From Enterobacter cloacae (GTDB taxonomy: Bacteria > Pseudomonadota > Gammaproteobacteria > Enterobacterales > Enterobacteriaceae): DNA of 64,000 nt. The stretch spans positions 62,001 to 126,000 of the forward strand of contig NZ_JAALCJ010000003.1 in assembly GCF_011078175.1 (NCBI RefSeq). The letters run 5' to 3'. The notes below the pieces were generated by a model. That model did not search any database and was not told the DNA's origin. It saw only the letters and a list, made by a program, of their open reading frames with translations. Shown here in pieces: positions 46,352-58,474 of the stretch; position 1 is the stretch's first letter, and each line of letters starts with the position of its first letter. Made by a program: the position numbers and the translations under genes.

Positions 46352-47395
46352 TCAGAGGCTATTGAATACGCGGTTTTCCTGCTCCTGAACGCGGATAAAC
46401 GTTGTGCGTTTCGTCAGCTCTTTCAGGCGGGAAGCCCCAACGTAGGTACAGGCAGAACGCAGACCGCCGAGGATATCGCGCGCCGTGTTTTCAACCGGAC
46501 CACGCAGTGGCAGCTTAACGGTTTTGCCTTCCGCCGCACGGTATTTCGCGACACCCCCTACGTGACGGGTCATCGCAGATTCAGAGCTCATTCCGTAGAA
46601 CAGCATGAATTTTTCGCCGTTCTCTTCCACTACGGTACCGCCGCTTTCTTCGTGGCCTGCCAGCATGCCGCCGAGCATTACGAAGTCCGCGCCACCGCCG
46701 AAGGCTTTTGCGACATCGCCTGGCATAGTGCAGCCACCGTCGCTGATGATCTGACCGCCCAGACCGTGCGCAGCGTCAGCGCATTCTATTACCGCGGACA
46801 GCTGCGGATAACCTACACCGGTTTTCACGCGCGTGGTGCAAACGGAGCCCGGGCCAATGCCCACTTTCACAATATCGGCCCCGGAGAGGATCAGTTCCTC
46901 ACACATTTCACCCGTCACCACGTTGCCCGCGATGATGGTTTTGGTTGGCCAGGCTTCACGCGCCTTGCTGACGAACTGAACGAAATGCTCGGAATAACCA
47001 TTTGCCACGTCAATGCAGACAAAACTCAGCGCCGGATTTGCGTTCAGGATCTGTTTGGTTTTCTCGAAGTCTGCATCAGACGTACCGGTCGAGACCATCA
47101 CATGCTTCACCACGTCAGCCGAGGCGGAGGCGACAAACGCATCCCACTCTTCAGCGCTGTAATGTTTGTGTACCGCAGTTAAGATGTCGAATTGCGCCAG
47201 TGCGGTCGCCATCTCGAAGGTCCCGACGGTGTCCATGTTGGCCGCGATAATCGGCACGCCAGACCACGTCTGACCGGAATGCTTAAAGGTGAATTGACGT
47301 TCGAGTTCAACGTCTGAGCGACTTTTCAGTGTAGAGCGTTTAGGGCGGATTAGAACGTCTTTGAAACCTAACTTCAGATCTTCTTCGATACGCAT
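46352..47395 (-). CDS. guaC: GMP reductase
   Basis: GuaC reduces GMP to IMP and ammonia with NADPH, balancing purine pools. The 347-residue IMPDH-like barrel has the catalytic cysteine in [11 protein letters not shown] near residue 186 and the flap sequence [12 protein letters not shown] near 270. It lacks CBS domains, which separates it from IMP dehydrogenase. The length equals E. coli GuaC. It is divergent from coaE across a 228-base gap. Confidence 0.98.
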   Translation of the reverse strand: MRIEEDLKLGFKDVLIRPKRSTLKSRSDVELERQFTFKHSGQTWSGVPIIAANMDTVGTFEMATALAQFDILTAVHKHYSAEEWDAFVASASADVVKHVMVSTGTSDADFEKTKQILNANPALSFVCIDVANGYSEHFVQFVSKAREAWPTKTIIAGNVVTGEMCEELILSGADIVKVGIGPGSVCTTRVKTGVGYPQLSAVIECADAAHGLGGQIISDGGCTMPGDVAKAFGGGADFVMLGGMLAGHEESGGTVVEENGEKFMLFYGMSSESAMTRHVGGVAKYRAAEGKTVKLPLRGPVENTARDILGGLRSACTYVGASRLKELTKRTTFIRVQEQENRVFNSL

Positions 47396-47623
47396 GTGCG
47401 GATTCCTGGGGTTAGAGGCAAATAGAGTAAAAGCACAACTCCAGTGACGCTATCATACGCACTAATACCTGCTCCGCAAGACTGCGAAATTCTCTTTTTT
47501 TACGCTACAATCCTATAAATTTACCTGGTAAAAGGCGGGTAAAGAGAGCTAAACATTCGCTGTTGTAAGTTTGAATTTTAAGCAACTGATTTTAAAAATG
47601 AATAATTCCCAGGATCTGATTTA

Positions 47624-48244
47624 ATGGGGTATATCGTCGCATTAACCGGCGGCATCGGTAGTGGTAAAAGCACCGTTGCGCACGCGTTTGCTCGTTTCGG
47701 CATCACGATTATCGACGCCGATATCATTGCCCGTCAGGTGGTAGAACCAAATACACCCGCCTTAAACGCCATCGAAGCGCATTTTGGTCGCCGTGTGATA
47801 CAGGCTGACGGCACCCTGAATCGTCGCCAGCTGCGTGAATGCATTTTTTCTGATTCTTCGGAAAAGGCCTGGCTTAATGCCCTGCTCCACCCCATTATCC
47901 ATCAGGAAACTCAGCGTCAAATTGCCGCAGCCAGTTCACCCTATGTATTGTGGGTGGTTCCGCTCCTTGTAGAAAATCAGCTGCATAAGAAAGCCGATCG
48001 GGTACTGGTGATTGATGTTGCACCCGAAACGCAAATCCAGCGAACCATGGCTCGCGACCACGTCTCGCGTGAACATGCTGAACAAATTCTTGCCGCACAG
48101 GCCTCGCGCGAAGCGCGCCTCGCCGTTGCGGATGATGTTATTGATAATAACGGCGCACCAGATGCCATTGCATCGGATGTTGCTCGTCTGCACGCGCAGT
48201 ATCTGACCTTCGCCGCGCAGGCCGTTGCACAGGAAAAACCATAA
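47624..48244 (+). CDS. coaE: Dephospho-CoA kinase
   Basis: CoaE phosphorylates the ribose 3'-hydroxyl of dephospho-CoA, the last step of CoA synthesis. The 206-residue P-loop kinase has GGIGSGKST at residues 9-17, [13 protein letters not shown] near 31 and the lid region QRTMARD. The zapD start overlaps its stop by one base. An upstream A/T-rich leader carries CCCAGGA before the ATG. Confidence 0.97.
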   Translation: MGYIVALTGGIGSGKSTVAHAFARFGITIIDADIIARQVVEPNTPALNAIEAHFGRRVIQADGTLNRRQLRECIFSDSSEKAWLNALLHPIIHQETQRQIAAASSPYVLWVVPLLVENQLHKKADRVLVIDVAPETQIQRTMARDHVSREHAEQILAAQASREARLAVADDVIDNNGAPDAIASDVARLHAQYLTFAAQAVAQEKP

Positions 48245-48987
48245 TGTCGACTCATATCCTTTTTGAGCACCCGCTTAACGAAAAAATGCGTACATGGCTA
48301 CGCATAGAATTTCTTATTCAACAGCTTTCACAACACCTGCCTGTCAACGATCACGCCACCGCCTTGCATTTTTTCCGCAACGTGGGCGATCTGCTTGATG
48401 TAATTGAACGCGGCGATGTTCGCACTGAGCTGTTGAAAGAGCTGGAGCGTCAGCAGCGTAAGTTACAGGCCTGGGCAGAAGTTCCGGGCGTGGATCAAAG
48501 TCGAATTGACGCTTTACGCCAGCAGCTGAAAAACAGCAGCACAACGCTGATGGCCGCGCCGCGCATCGGACAGTTTTTACGAGAGGACCGTCTGATTGCG
48601 CTGGTGCGCCAGCGCCTGAGCATACCGGGCGGGTGCTGTAGCTTTGACCTGCCGACGTTGCATATGTGGCTGCACATGCCGCAGGCACAGCGCGATCGCC
48701 AGGTGAACAACTGGCTAGGCAGTCTGGAGCCGATGAATCAGACGTTATCGCTGATCCTCGATCTAGTGCGTAACTCTGCCCCGTTCCGCAAGCAAACCAG
48801 TCTCAACGGTTTCTATCAGGATAACGGCGACGACGCCGATCTTTTGCGTCTGAATCTGTCTCTTGGCGAGCAGCTTTACCCGCAAATTTCCGGACATAAA
48901 AGCCGTTTCGCGATCCGCTTTATGCCACTGGACAGTGAACATGGCACCGTACCGGAACGCCTCGATTTTGAACTGGCCTGTTGTTAA
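48244..48987 (+). CDS. zapD: Cell division protein ZapD
   Basis: ZapD binds the FtsZ C-terminus and bundles protofilaments at the division ring. The 247-residue cytosolic protein starts [20 protein letters not shown] and keeps the family blocks [24 protein letters not shown] and [12 protein letters not shown]. It has an alpha-helical N-terminal half and a beta-rich C-terminal half. It overlaps coaE by one base and lies nine bases before yacG. The same chromosome segment encodes FtsZ. Confidence 0.96.
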   Translation: MSTHILFEHPLNEKMRTWLRIEFLIQQLSQHLPVNDHATALHFFRNVGDLLDVIERGDVRTELLKELERQQRKLQAWAEVPGVDQSRIDALRQQLKNSSTTLMAAPRIGQFLREDRLIALVRQRLSIPGGCCSFDLPTLHMWLHMPQAQRDRQVNNWLGSLEPMNQTLSLILDLVRNSAPFRKQTSLNGFYQDNGDDADLLRLNLSLGEQLYPQISGHKSRFAIRFMPLDSEHGTVPERLDFELACC

Positions 48988-48996
48988 GGAGTGCCA

Positions 48997-49191
48997 ATGT
49001 CTGACGTAACTACCGTAAGCTGCCCAACCTGTGGGAAAACTGTCGTCTGGGGTGAAGTGAGTCCATTTCGCCCATTCTGCTGCAAGCGCTGCCAGTTAAT
49101 TGACCTGGGCGAATGGGCGGCGGAAGAGAAACGCATTCCGAGCGATGGCGATCTCTCGGATAGCGATGACTGGAGCGAAAACCAGCAATAA
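48997..49191 (+). CDS. yacG: DNA gyrase inhibitor YacG, zinc-binding
   Basis: A 64-residue zinc protein with the C4 site C9, C12, C28 and C32 (CPTCGK and CCKRC), and an acidic tail ([11 protein letters not shown]). E. coli YacG binds GyrB and inhibits gyrase. I start at ATG 48997 after AAGGAG at 48986-48991; a GTG at 48991 would overlap the ribosome-binding site. It lies in the coaE-zapD-yacG operon. Confidence 0.96.
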   Translation: MSDVTTVSCPTCGKTVVWGEVSPFRPFCCKRCQLIDLGEWAAEEKRIPSDGDLSDSDDWSENQQ

Positions 49192-49225
49192 CGTTCACAG
49201 CCTGCGGGCGCTTCGCTTAGCAGGC

Positions 49226-49618
49226 CTACGATTGGGCAACCAGCCGGAGGATCACAGGCTCATTGGCAGGCGGGAATTTTTCCGCATCGCTGGCCTGAAG
49301 TTCAATCCAGCTACCTGGCTGCCCCTCTTTTCCCCATGGCTCACCTTCCCAGTTCTCCACCAGCCAGAACCACAGCGTGATGTGACGATCCGGAAACTGA
49401 TACGCCAGCTTATCGAACAACACTGCGCCAAGCGGAGTGATGCCTACCTCTTCCTGAAGCTCACGCACCAGCGCCTGCTCCGGCGTTTCACCTGATTCGA
49501 TTTTCCCGCCGGGGAATTCCCATTTGTTGGCCATGTGCGCATCGGCGGCACGTTGGGTAATGAAGATCTGGTTTTGCGGGTTGCGAATGATCCCGACAGC
49601 AATTTGCAGTGTTTTCAT
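49226..49618 (-). CDS. mutT: 8-oxo-dGTP diphosphatase MutT
   Basis: MutT hydrolyses 8-oxo-dGTP and 8-oxo-GTP to prevent A-to-C transversions. The 130-residue protein has a full Nudix box, [20 protein letters not shown] followed by EVGI (about residues 36-59). I start at the second of two adjacent ATGs (49618), which has better spacing from GGAAG and matches E. coli ([11 protein letters not shown]). It lies downstream of secA in the same direction, beyond the secA terminator. Confidence 0.97.
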   Translation of the reverse strand: MKTLQIAVGIIRNPQNQIFITQRAADAHMANKWEFPGGKIESGETPEQALVRELQEEVGITPLGAVLFDKLAYQFPDRHITLWFWLVENWEGEPWGKEGQPGSWIELQASDAEKFPPANEPVILRLVAQS

Positions 49619-49634
49619 CATGTCACTTCCATAA

Positions 49635-49660
49635 AAAAGGCGCAGATATCTGCGCCTTTT
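49635..49660. terminator. Perfect 26-bp palindrome terminator after secA
   Basis: AAAAGGCGCAGA with its exact complement TCTGCGCCTTTT, centred at 49647. It is followed on the minus strand by further T. It lies between the secA stop and the mutT start and should lower read-through into mutT. Confidence 0.8.
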
Positions 49661-49675
49661 CAGTTTGTTATGTTC

Positions 49676-52381
49676 TTAGCTCAGACGGCCGTGGCACGCC
49701 TTGTATTTTTTGCCGGAACCGCATGGGCACGGATCGTTACGACCGACTTTACGATCGCCCGTCTGCGCTGCGATTGCCGCAGCGGCTTCGCTTTCATCGG
49801 TCTGATGGCTAAGCTGCTGCATCTGAGCCAGGCGCTCAGCTTCTTCACGACGCTGCTGCTCCATCGCTTCCACTTCTTCCGGCATACGCACCTGAACCTT
49901 GCTCAGAGTGCTGATGACTTCATACTTCAGCGACTCCAGCATGGCAGCGAACATGGAGAAGGATTCACGCTTGTACTCCTGCTTCGGATCTTTCTGCGCA
50001 TAACCACGCAGGTGGATACCCTGACGCAGATAGTCCATCGCCGCCAGGTGCTCTTTCCACAGGGAGTCCAGGGTCTGCAACATTACGCCTTTCTCGAAGT
50101 GACGCATCATCTCTGCGCCAACCACTTCTTCTTTACGCTTGTAGACGTCCAGCGCGGTTTCGTAGATACGCTCGCGCAGGGTCTCTTCGTGCAGTTCAGG
50201 CTCTTTGTCCAGCCACTCTTTGATTGGCAGTTCGAGATCGAAGTCGTTTTTCAGACGTTCCTGCAAGCCTTCGATATCCCACATCTCTTCCAGAGACTGC
50301 GGCGGAATGTGCGCGTCGATAGTGGCTTTGAACACATCTTCGCGAATGCTGTTGATGGTTTCGCTCACGTCGGACACGTCCAGCAGTTCGTTACGCTGGG
50401 TGTAGATTGCACGACGCTGGTCGTTGGCAACGTCATCATATTCCAGCAGCTGCTTACGAATATCGAAGTTGCGGCTTTCAACTTTACGCTGGGCGTTAGC
50501 GATCGCTTTGGTGACCCACGGGTGCTCGATCGCTTCGCCTGGTTTCATGCCCAGTTTACGCATCATGCCTGACACACGGTCAGAGGCGAAAATACGCATC
50601 AGCGCATCTTCCATAGACAGGTAGAAGCGGGAAGAACCGGCATCCCCCTGACGACCCGCACGACCACGCAGCTGGTTATCGATACGACGCGATTCGTGAC
50701 GCTCGGTACCAATGATATGCAGACCACCGGATGCCAGCACCGCGTCGTGACGCACCTGCCAGTCGGCTTTGATCTGCGCAATTTGCTCTGGGGTTGGGTT
50801 TTCCAGCTCCGCCACTTCGGCCTGCCAGCTACCGCCGAGCATAATATCGGTACCACGACCCGCCATGTTGGTGGCGATGGTCACGGCTGCCGGATAACCC
50901 GCCTGCGCAACGATATCCGCTTCTTTAGCGTGGAACTTGGCGTTCAGCACGTTGTGTTTGATGCCCGCTTTCGTCAGCTCGTTAGACACCACTTCGGATT
51001 TCTCGATGGAGATGGTCCCCACCAGTACCGGCTGGCCCTTCGCGGTACGTTCGCGAATATCTTCAATGATCGCCTGAATTTTTTCCGCTTCGGTCATGTA
51101 CACCAGGTCCGGCATATCCTTACGGATCATCGGACGGTTGGTTGGAACGACAACGGTATCCAGCTTGTAGATGGAACTGAATTCAAACGCTTCGGTATCT
51201 GCGGTACCGGTCATCCCCGCCAGCTTCTCGTACAGACGGAAGTAGTTCTGGAAGGTGATGGAGGCCAACGTCTGGTTTTCGTTCTGAATGTCCACGCCTT
51301 CTTTGGCTTCGACAGCCTGGTGCAGACCGTCAGACCAGCGACGTCCCTGCATGGTACGACCGGTGTGTTCATCGACGATGATGACTTCACCGTCTTTGAC
51401 GATGTAGTCAACGTCGCGGGTAAACAGCGCATGCGCGCGCAGTGCTGCCGTTACGTGGTGCATCAGCATGATGTTGCTCGGGGAGTACAGAGACTCGCCC
51501 TCTTCCATAATACCTTCAGCAACCAGCAGCTCTTCGATTTTCACCAGGCCGCGTTCGGTCAGGTTGACCTGACGCGCTTTTTCATCCACGGAGAAGTGGC
51601 CTTCACCCTGGAAGGTATCAGAGTCTTCTTTCTCCTGACGCAGCAGGTGAGGAATGATTTTGTCGACTTTACGGTACATCTCGGAGCTGTCTTCAGCCGG
51701 GCCGGAGATGATCAGCGGGGTACGCGCTTCATCGATCAGAATGGAGTCAACCTCATCCACCAGCGCATAGTGCAGTTTACGCTGAACGCGCTCTTCCGGG
51801 CTGAACGCCATGTTGTCACGCAGGTAGTCGAAGCCGTATTCGTTGTTGGTGCCGTAGGTGATATCCGCGTTGTAGGCTTCACGTTTCGCAGGTGCCGGCA
51901 GGCCAGACATGTTAATGCCCACGGTCATACCCAGGAATTCGAACAGTGGCCGGTTGTTTTCGGCGTCACGCTGCGCCAGGTAGTCGTTGACGGTCACAAC
52001 GTGTACGCCCTTACCGGTCAGCGCGTTCAGGTAGGCTGGCAGCGTTGCGGTCAGGGTTTTACCTTCACCGGTACGCATTTCCGCAATGCAGCGTTCGTTG
52101 AGTACCATCCCGCCCAGCAGCTGCACGTCGAAGTGACGCATGCCGAACACGCGCTTACTCGCCTCACGTACTACGGCGAAGGCTTCCGGGATCAGGCTTT
52201 CTAAGGTTTCGCCTTTCTCCAGACGCGCACGGAACTCCGCGGTTTTCGCTTTCAGCTCATCATCAGACAGCTTCTCCATCGCTGGTTCCATACCGTTGAT
52301 GACGTTCACAGCTTTGCGCATACGGCGCAGGGTACGATCGTTACGACTACCAAAAACTTTGGTTAACAATTTGATTAGCAT
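49676..52381 (-). CDS. secA: Preprotein translocase ATPase SecA
   Basis: SecA drives preproteins through SecYEG. The 901-residue protein equals the E. coli length. It has Walker A MRTGEGKT near residue 102, the [19 protein letters not shown] region with Walker B near 208-226, and the preprotein-crosslinking and helical-scaffold domains. The C-terminal zinc motif is [14 protein letters not shown]. The 58-base gap to secM probably holds the ribosome-binding site that SecM stalling exposes. It is followed by a perfect palindromic terminator. Confidence 0.98.
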   Translation of the reverse strand: MLIKLLTKVFGSRNDRTLRRMRKAVNVINGMEPAMEKLSDDELKAKTAEFRARLEKGETLESLIPEAFAVVREASKRVFGMRHFDVQLLGGMVLNERCIAEMRTGEGKTLTATLPAYLNALTGKGVHVVTVNDYLAQRDAENNRPLFEFLGMTVGINMSGLPAPAKREAYNADITYGTNNEYGFDYLRDNMAFSPEERVQRKLHYALVDEVDSILIDEARTPLIISGPAEDSSEMYRKVDKIIPHLLRQEKEDSDTFQGEGHFSVDEKARQVNLTERGLVKIEELLVAEGIMEEGESLYSPSNIMLMHHVTAALRAHALFTRDVDYIVKDGEVIIVDEHTGRTMQGRRWSDGLHQAVEAKEGVDIQNENQTLASITFQNYFRLYEKLAGMTGTADTEAFEFSSIYKLDTVVVPTNRPMIRKDMPDLVYMTEAEKIQAIIEDIRERTAKGQPVLVGTISIEKSEVVSNELTKAGIKHNVLNAKFHAKEADIVAQAGYPAAVTIATNMAGRGTDIMLGGSWQAEVAELENPTPEQIAQIKADWQVRHDAVLASGGLHIIGTERHESRRIDNQLRGRAGRQGDAGSSRFYLSMEDALMRIFASDRVSGMMRKLGMKPGEAIEHPWVTKAIANAQRKVESRNFDIRKQLLEYDDVANDQRRAIYTQRNELLDVSDVSETINSIREDVFKATIDAHIPPQSLEEMWDIEGLQERLKNDFDLELPIKEWLDKEPELHEETLRERIYETALDVYKRKEEVVGAEMMRHFEKGVMLQTLDSLWKEHLAAMDYLRQGIHLRGYAQKDPKQEYKRESFSMFAAMLESLKYEVISTLSKVQVRMPEEVEAMEQQRREEAERLAQMQQLSHQTDESEAAAAIAAQTGDRKVGRNDPCPCGSGKKYKACHGRLS

Positions 52382-52439
52382 AATAAATTCTCAAACGCCC
52401 CAAACGGGCAGATAAATTAAGGTATTGAAAAAGGTTAAT

Positions 52440-52943
52440 TTAGCTGAGGCGTAGAGGCCCGGCACGGATGCCGTGAACCTGGCTAATCCATGTCGAAACA
52501 GAGAAGGATGCAGGGGAAACAAAATCAGTTTGCGCCGTCTGACTCACGGTCACAGGCGGCTGGTTATCCTGCGTCAGAAGCGCATTAAGCGTATCCAGCA
52601 GGGCAAGATGATGAGCCTGAACCGGCAGCGTCTCTTCAGCAACTGGCATTGTCTGCGGTGCCATCGCGAATGACAGATGGCGAATAACCGTGCGAATAGC
52701 GTGTTGCTGCCAGTAATCAACGGAGAAATTAGGACGGCGACTGGCTTCAAGCCATGCGAGATTTGTAAAATTAACCCGCGTAGTAAGATCGTGTTTGGTG
52801 GTGCTGGAACGGGTGGGTGTTGCGGCGTCTGCACTGTTGCTGAGTACAGGCAAGCCGAGACTCGCCGCGACCATCCCCAATAAGAGATGCGGCCAGAAGT
52901 AACGTCTGCCAAATTGTCGCCAGCGCGTCAGTATTCCGCTCAC
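52440..52943 (-). CDS. secM: SecM translational arrest regulator of secA
   Basis: SecM is an exported monitor whose nascent chain stalls the ribosome when secretion is slow, unmasking the secA ribosome-binding site. The 167-residue product has a long signal peptide ([19 protein letters not shown]) and the complete arrest motif [17 protein letters not shown] at residues 147-163, including W152, I153, R160 and P163. The last residues are LRLS. I start at GTG 52943, giving [13 protein letters not shown] as in E. coli; a GTG further upstream would add four residues. Confidence 0.96.
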   Translation of the reverse strand: MSGILTRWRQFGRRYFWPHLLLGMVAASLGLPVLSNSADAATPTRSSTTKHDLTTRVNFTNLAWLEASRRPNFSVDYWQQHAIRTVIRHLSFAMAPQTMPVAEETLPVQAHHLALLDTLNALLTQDNQPPVTVSQTAQTDFVSPASFSVSTWISQVHGIRAGPLRLS

Positions 52944-53147
52944 TTGCTCCACCACATTCGCCCGCAGGTGCAGGCTGAGTTCAGTTATTCTTTTTTAGCG
53001 CCCAGATATTACCACTAAAGCCAATACACAGCAGCAGGAATGACACCTTGCAGCAGGTAAAAACGGTCAATAATGCAGCGAACACACCCTTATTCGACAC
53101 CTGACACAAGCCGAGGATGAGAGGGACAAATTAAAGAAGGGGAGAAA

Positions 53148-53197
53148 TAAAAACGACTGGCTTCCCTGGTCGGAGAGAGTACCAGGTGAACCAGTCG
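53148..53197 (-). terminator. Terminator after lpxC, end of the dcw cluster
   Basis: On the minus strand CGACTGG (53197-53191) pairs with CCAGTCG (53160-53154). An inner CCTGGT/ACCAGG stem lies between them, and TTTTTATTT follows. It separates the mra-lpxC cluster from secM, which must then have its own promoter in 52944-53150. I found no convincing promoter hexamers there. Confidence 0.8.
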
Positions 53198-53223
53198 CTT
53201 TTCTTACGAAACGGCTTTAACCG

Positions 53224-54162
<939 letters not shown>

Positions 54163-54242
54163 CTATCCAACCGAGAGTGTATATCACTAACGGTGGGCCA
54201 GTTTAGCACAAAGAGCGCAAATCCCCAAATTCCAGCCAATTC

Positions 54243-55394
54243 TTAGTCAGCTTGCTTACGCAGGAACGCCGGGATATCCAGATAATCTGGCTCTTTTGCC
54301 GTTTGTGGAGTCGGGTCGTTCACCACTTTCGCAGCAGGTTTTTGCTCCTGAGTCAGAGGCGCCATACCGTGCTGCTGGTAACGATCCATAACCGGCTGCT
54401 GAGTCTGTTTATTGGTCACAAGGGTGATCTCAGGACGCTTGTCCATACCGATACCGGTGGCCACAACGGTCACACGCAGTTCGTCGTTCATTTCAGGGTC
54501 AAGGGACGTACCGATAACGACGGTTGCGTTGTCAGAGGCGAATGCACGGATGGTATTACCCACGGTTTCGAACTCATCCAGACGCAGGTCAAAGCCAGCG
54601 GTAATGTTGACCAGCACGCCGCGCGCACCAGACAGATCGATATCTTCCAGCAGAGGAGAAGAGATCGCCATTTCAGCGGCTTCTTCCGCACGGTCTTCAC
54701 CGCTCGCCACGCCAGAGCCCATCATCGCGTAGCCCATTTCTGACATCACGGTGCGAACGTCTGCAAAGTCTACGTTCATCAGGCCTGGACGGGTAATCAG
54801 TTCAGCGATCCCCTGAACCGCACCTTTCAGCACGTCGTTTGCTGCGCCAAAGGCGTCCAGCAGAGAAATACCGCGACCCAGCACTTTCAGCAGCTTGTCG
54901 TTCGGGATGGTAATCAGAGAGTCCACGTGCTTGGACAGCTCGGTGATACCCTGCTCCGCGAAAGCCATACGCTTCTTGCCTTCAAAGTTGAAAGGCTTGG
55001 TCACGACGGCAACGGTCAGAATACCTAAATCTTTAGCGACTTCCGCCACAACGGGTGCTGCACCGGTACCTGTACCGCCGCCCATACCCGCTGCGATGAA
55101 GACCATGTCTGCACCGTCCAGTGCAGCGCGCAGCGCTTCACGATCTTCTTCAGCCGCGTTACGGCCCACTTCCGGGTTAGCCCCTGCTCCCAGACCTTTG
55201 GTGATGCCACCACCGATCTGAATAGTCTGGCCAACGGCCGTTTTACGCAGCGCCTGCGCATCGGTGTTCACCGCGAAGAATTCAACACCTTCGATGCGCT
55301 CACGCACCATGTGCTCTACGGCGTTACCGCCGCCGCCACCGACGCCGATGACTTTAATCACCGCGTCGTTGGTTAATTCCATAGGTTCAAACAT
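54243..55394 (-). CDS. ftsZ: Cell division GTPase FtsZ
   Basis: FtsZ polymerises into the division ring. The 383-residue protein equals the E. coli length. It has the tubulin/FtsZ signature GGGTGTGAAP near residue 104, the T7 loop region NVDFADVRTVM near 207, and the conserved C-terminal peptide DYLDIPAFLRKQAD that binds FtsA, ZipA and ZapD. It is 62 bases after ftsA. In E. coli several promoters for it lie within ddlB-ftsQA. Confidence 0.98.
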   Translation of the reverse strand: MFEPMELTNDAVIKVIGVGGGGGNAVEHMVRERIEGVEFFAVNTDAQALRKTAVGQTIQIGGGITKGLGAGANPEVGRNAAEEDREALRAALDGADMVFIAAGMGGGTGTGAAPVVAEVAKDLGILTVAVVTKPFNFEGKKRMAFAEQGITELSKHVDSLITIPNDKLLKVLGRGISLLDAFGAANDVLKGAVQGIAELITRPGLMNVDFADVRTVMSEMGYAMMGSGVASGEDRAEEAAEMAISSPLLEDIDLSGARGVLVNITAGFDLRLDEFETVGNTIRAFASDNATVVIGTSLDPEMNDELRVTVVATGIGMDKRPEITLVTNKQTQQPVMDRYQQHGMAPLTQEQKPAAKVVNDPTPQTAKEPDYLDIPAFLRKQAD

Positions 55395-55456
55395 AATCTC
55401 TCTCTCCGTTGTGCCTGTCGCCCGAGACCGCTAATTCTCTCCGGTCTCTTAAAAAA

Positions 55457-56713
55457 TTAAAATTCTTTTCGCAACCAGGTGTTAAGTCGTTTGACCCACG
55501 ACCCCACCGAGACGCGTTTTTCCACCTCTGCTTCACCACTTAAATGGGATTCTTTCCCGTAGTGCAGCAGGCCCACCGCCGTTGAATAGTACGGCTCCTG
55601 AGCATAATCCGTTAAACCGGTGATATTCAGCGGCGCACCGATACGCACCTGCGTATGGAACACGCGCTGAGCGCAGGCCGCAAGACCTTCAATTTGCGCT
55701 GCCCCGCCGGTTAATACAATCCCCGCCGCGAGATGATGTTTCACACCCTGCTGGCGAAGCTGTTCCTGTAACTGCAAAATCTCTTCGTTGACCAGGTTGA
55801 GCAGCTCGGTATAGCGCGGCTCAATCACCTCTGCCAGCGTCTGGCGTTGCAGGCTGCGCGGCGGTCGTCCCCCGACGCTCGGCACTTCAACGCTTTCGTC
55901 TTTGCCGACGATAGAGCCCAGCGCGCAACCATGGCGCACCTTAATCGCCTCTGCATCACTCGGTGGCGTACCAAAGGCATAAGCGATATCGCTGGTCACC
56001 ACATTCCCGGCGTAAGGGATGACTTTGGTATGGCGTAACGCACCGCCGGTATAGACAGCCATGTCCATTGTACCACCACCAATATCAACCACACAGACGC
56101 CCAGTTCACGTTCGTCTTCGGTCAGTACGGAGTAGCTCGCGGCAAGACCAGCGAAAATGAGTTGGTCAACTTTCAGGCCACAACGTTCAACGGCTTTTAC
56201 AATGTTCTTCGCCATATCGTTGTGACATGTGATCAGGTGCACTTTTGCCTGCATACGCACGCCCGACAGACCGACCGGATTCTTTATGCCTTCCTGGTAG
56301 TCGATCGCGTATTCCTGCGGGATCACATGCAGCACGCGGTGCTCGTCGCGAACACGCACAGATTTCGCCGTGTGGACAACGTTCTCAACGTCTTCCTGCG
56401 TCACTTCTTCTTCGGAAATCGGCACCATCCCGATTTCATTCTGGCAGCTGATGTGCTTACCAGACAGGGCCAGATAGACAGAGGAAATCTGGCAATCTGC
56501 CATCAATTCAGCCTGGTCGATGGCGCGCTGTACGCATTTCACCACCGACTCAAGGTCGTTTACCCCACCTTTATCCATACCACGGGAGGGGCAGCTGCCC
56601 ACACCAATGATATTGACCATACCGTCGGGCAGAACTTCCCCTACCAAAGCGGCAACCTTCGCGGTGCCAATCTCCAGTCCTACTACCAATTTTCTGTCCG
56701 TCGACTTGATCAT
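55457..56713 (-). CDS. ftsA: Cell division protein FtsA
   Basis: FtsA is the actin-like ATPase that tethers FtsZ to the membrane. The 418-residue protein has [19 protein letters not shown] at residues 8-26, the 1C domain, the ATP-binding [14 protein letters not shown] near 210, and [13 protein letters not shown] near 335. The C-terminal amphipathic helix ([16 protein letters not shown]) is the membrane anchor. It overlaps ftsQ by four bases. Confidence 0.98.
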   Translation of the reverse strand: MIKSTDRKLVVGLEIGTAKVAALVGEVLPDGMVNIIGVGSCPSRGMDKGGVNDLESVVKCVQRAIDQAELMADCQISSVYLALSGKHISCQNEIGMVPISEEEVTQEDVENVVHTAKSVRVRDEHRVLHVIPQEYAIDYQEGIKNPVGLSGVRMQAKVHLITCHNDMAKNIVKAVERCGLKVDQLIFAGLAASYSVLTEDERELGVCVVDIGGGTMDMAVYTGGALRHTKVIPYAGNVVTSDIAYAFGTPPSDAEAIKVRHGCALGSIVGKDESVEVPSVGGRPPRSLQRQTLAEVIEPRYTELLNLVNEEILQLQEQLRQQGVKHHLAAGIVLTGGAAQIEGLAACAQRVFHTQVRIGAPLNITGLTDYAQEPYYSTAVGLLHYGKESHLSGEAEVEKRVSVGSWVKRLNTWLRKEF

Positions 56714-57552
56714 TGTTGTTCTGCCTGTACCTGTGCCTGATTTTGTTGCTGATTAGGTTCCTCGACCGGAGCCGGCTCCCAACCGACTGCTGCGCCTGAG
56801 TCATAGCGCAAATCAACGTAGCTTATCCGTTTGCCATCCGTCTGCGCCTGCTGCTGTAGAACCGGGTAAAGTTCTACAAAACGCGCCAGACGTTTCATTG
56901 TGTCGCCGCGGCCAAGATTGAGCTTAATGCCATTCGTTAAGGTCAACTGCCAGGAGCGGCGAGCCGTCATCGCAGCATCTTTCAACGTAAACCTGTCCTT
57001 CGCCAGCACCTGGCCCATTTCACGAAAACCCTGCAATACTTCGTTTTCGCTGCCTTCCGGGCCATACAACATCGGTAAATTCTGCTTGTTGACACGATCG
57101 CTCGGGACGCTGAAGGAATTTCCGTCCACGTCCACCATATGCTGATCATTCCAACGTGCAATCGGCACATATTCAACCAGATGAATCTTCAATTCATCAG
57201 GCCATTGCTTTCTGACACTTGCCTGTTTAATCCAGGGCAGACGTTCAATCTGACTCTGAATAATGTTGACGTCCTGCGTCATAAAGGTGCCGGGCGATCC
57301 AAGCGCCAGAATCGACTGGCGAATATCATCGTTACGGGTGTAGTGACGCTCCCCGGTCACCACCAGCTTCGACAGCGGCAACCGCTGCGCGTCTTCCATC
57401 CAGCCCAGCACCATCCAGCCGCTGATAAACACGGTGCACAGCACCCCGAGCAGGAAGATGATCCCTGCAAGACGCGTTCCATTACTCCGGCGCGAAGAGG
57501 AATATTCTTCTTCGTCATCGCGGTTGCGCGTGTTCAATGCAGCCTGAGACAT
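56710..57552 (-). CDS. ftsQ: Cell division protein FtsQ
   Basis: FtsQ is a bitopic inner-membrane protein that links the early divisome to FtsB-FtsL. The 280-residue protein has a cytoplasmic N-terminus and one membrane segment (about residues 28-50, [18 protein letters not shown]). A POTRA domain ([19 protein letters not shown]) and the beta domain ending [17 protein letters not shown] follow. The C-terminal tail is Gln-rich. It begins one base after the ddlB stop. Confidence 0.97.
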   Translation of the reverse strand: MSQAALNTRNRDDEEEYSSSRRSNGTRLAGIIFLLGVLCTVFISGWMVLGWMEDAQRLPLSKLVVTGERHYTRNDDIRQSILALGSPGTFMTQDVNIIQSQIERLPWIKQASVRKQWPDELKIHLVEYVPIARWNDQHMVDVDGNSFSVPSDRVNKQNLPMLYGPEGSENEVLQGFREMGQVLAKDRFTLKDAAMTARRSWQLTLTNGIKLNLGRGDTMKRLARFVELYPVLQQQAQTDGKRISYVDLRYDSGAAVGWEPAPVEEPNQQQNQAQVQAEQQ

Positions 57553-57553
57553 A

Positions 57554-58474
57554 TCAGCCCGCCTGGTCCAGAATACGTACGACTAATTGCGAGAAGCTCA
57601 TTCCCGCCTGACGCGCCGCCATCGGCACAAGGCTATGGCTGGTCATACCCGGAGACGTGTTCGCTTCCAGCAGATAAAATTGCCCGTCGCCGTCAAGCAT
57701 CACGTCAATGCGTCCCCAGCCACGGCATCCCAGAACATTCCAGGCTTTAAGCACCAGAGACTGTAATTCGGCCTCACGTGCTGCTTCAAGACCCGCTGGG
57801 CAGAAATATTGCGTCTCATCAGAGAGATACTTCGCCTCATAATCATAGAAGACTCCGGCGGGTTGGATGCGAATTGACGGTAAAATTTCTTCGCCGAGCA
57901 TCGCGACGGTAAATTCCGGCCCGCTGAGCCATTTTTCAATCAATACTTCTTCATCGTGTTGAAATGCCAAGGCTAAAGCGGACGCTAAATCGTCAGCTTT
58001 ATCGACTTTGGACATTCCCACGCTCGACCCTTCACGGCTCGGCTTAACAATAACCGGTAAGCCCAGCGCGGCAATGCGTGTATTAACGCCGTCCGACAGG
58101 CCTAATTCATATTCGCGACGCGTCAGTGCAACCCATGGCGCAACGGGCAGGCCCGCGCCCTGCCACAGCAGTTTGCTGCGCAGTTTATCCATGGAGATGG
58201 CTGATGCCATCACGCCGCTGCCGGTATACGGCATACCGATAAGCTCCAGCAGCCCCTGCAACGTGCCGTCTTCACCGCCGCGACCGTGCAACGCGATGAA
58301 GGCTTTATCGAAGCCCATCGCTTTCAGCTGCGTGACGTCCACCTCTTTCGGATCAACCGGATGCGCGTCCACGCCCCCTTCACGCAGGCCCGCCAGCACG
58401 GCAGCGCCCGAATTCAGAGAAACCTCGCGTTCGGCGGAAGTGCCGCCAAACAGGACAGCAATCTTATCAGCCAT
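57554..58474 (-). CDS. ddlB: D-alanine-D-alanine ligase B
   Basis: DdlB makes the D-Ala-D-Ala dipeptide for peptidoglycan precursors. The 306-residue ATP-grasp enzyme has the N-terminal [29 protein letters not shown] near residue 63, [14 protein letters not shown] near 144, and [17 protein letters not shown] near 269. It overlaps the murC end by eight bases and leads into ftsQ. Confidence 0.98.
   Translation of the reverse strand: MADKIAVLFGGTSAEREVSLNSGAAVLAGLREGGVDAHPVDPKEVDVTQLKAMGFDKAFIALHGRGGEDGTLQGLLELIGMPYTGSGVMASAISMDKLRSKLLWQGAGLPVAPWVALTRREYELGLSDGVNTRIAALGLPVIVKPSREGSSVGMSKVDKADDLASALALAFQHDEEVLIEKWLSGPEFTVAMLGEEILPSIRIQPAGVFYDYEAKYLSDETQYFCPAGLEAAREAELQSLVLKAWNVLGCRGWGRIDVMLDGDGQFYLLEANTSPGMTSHSLVPMAARQAGMSFSQLVVRILDQAG

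Noticed and set aside
50696-52204. 502-codon open frame on the plus strand
   Set aside because: It is antisense to secA, with no motif and no start signal.
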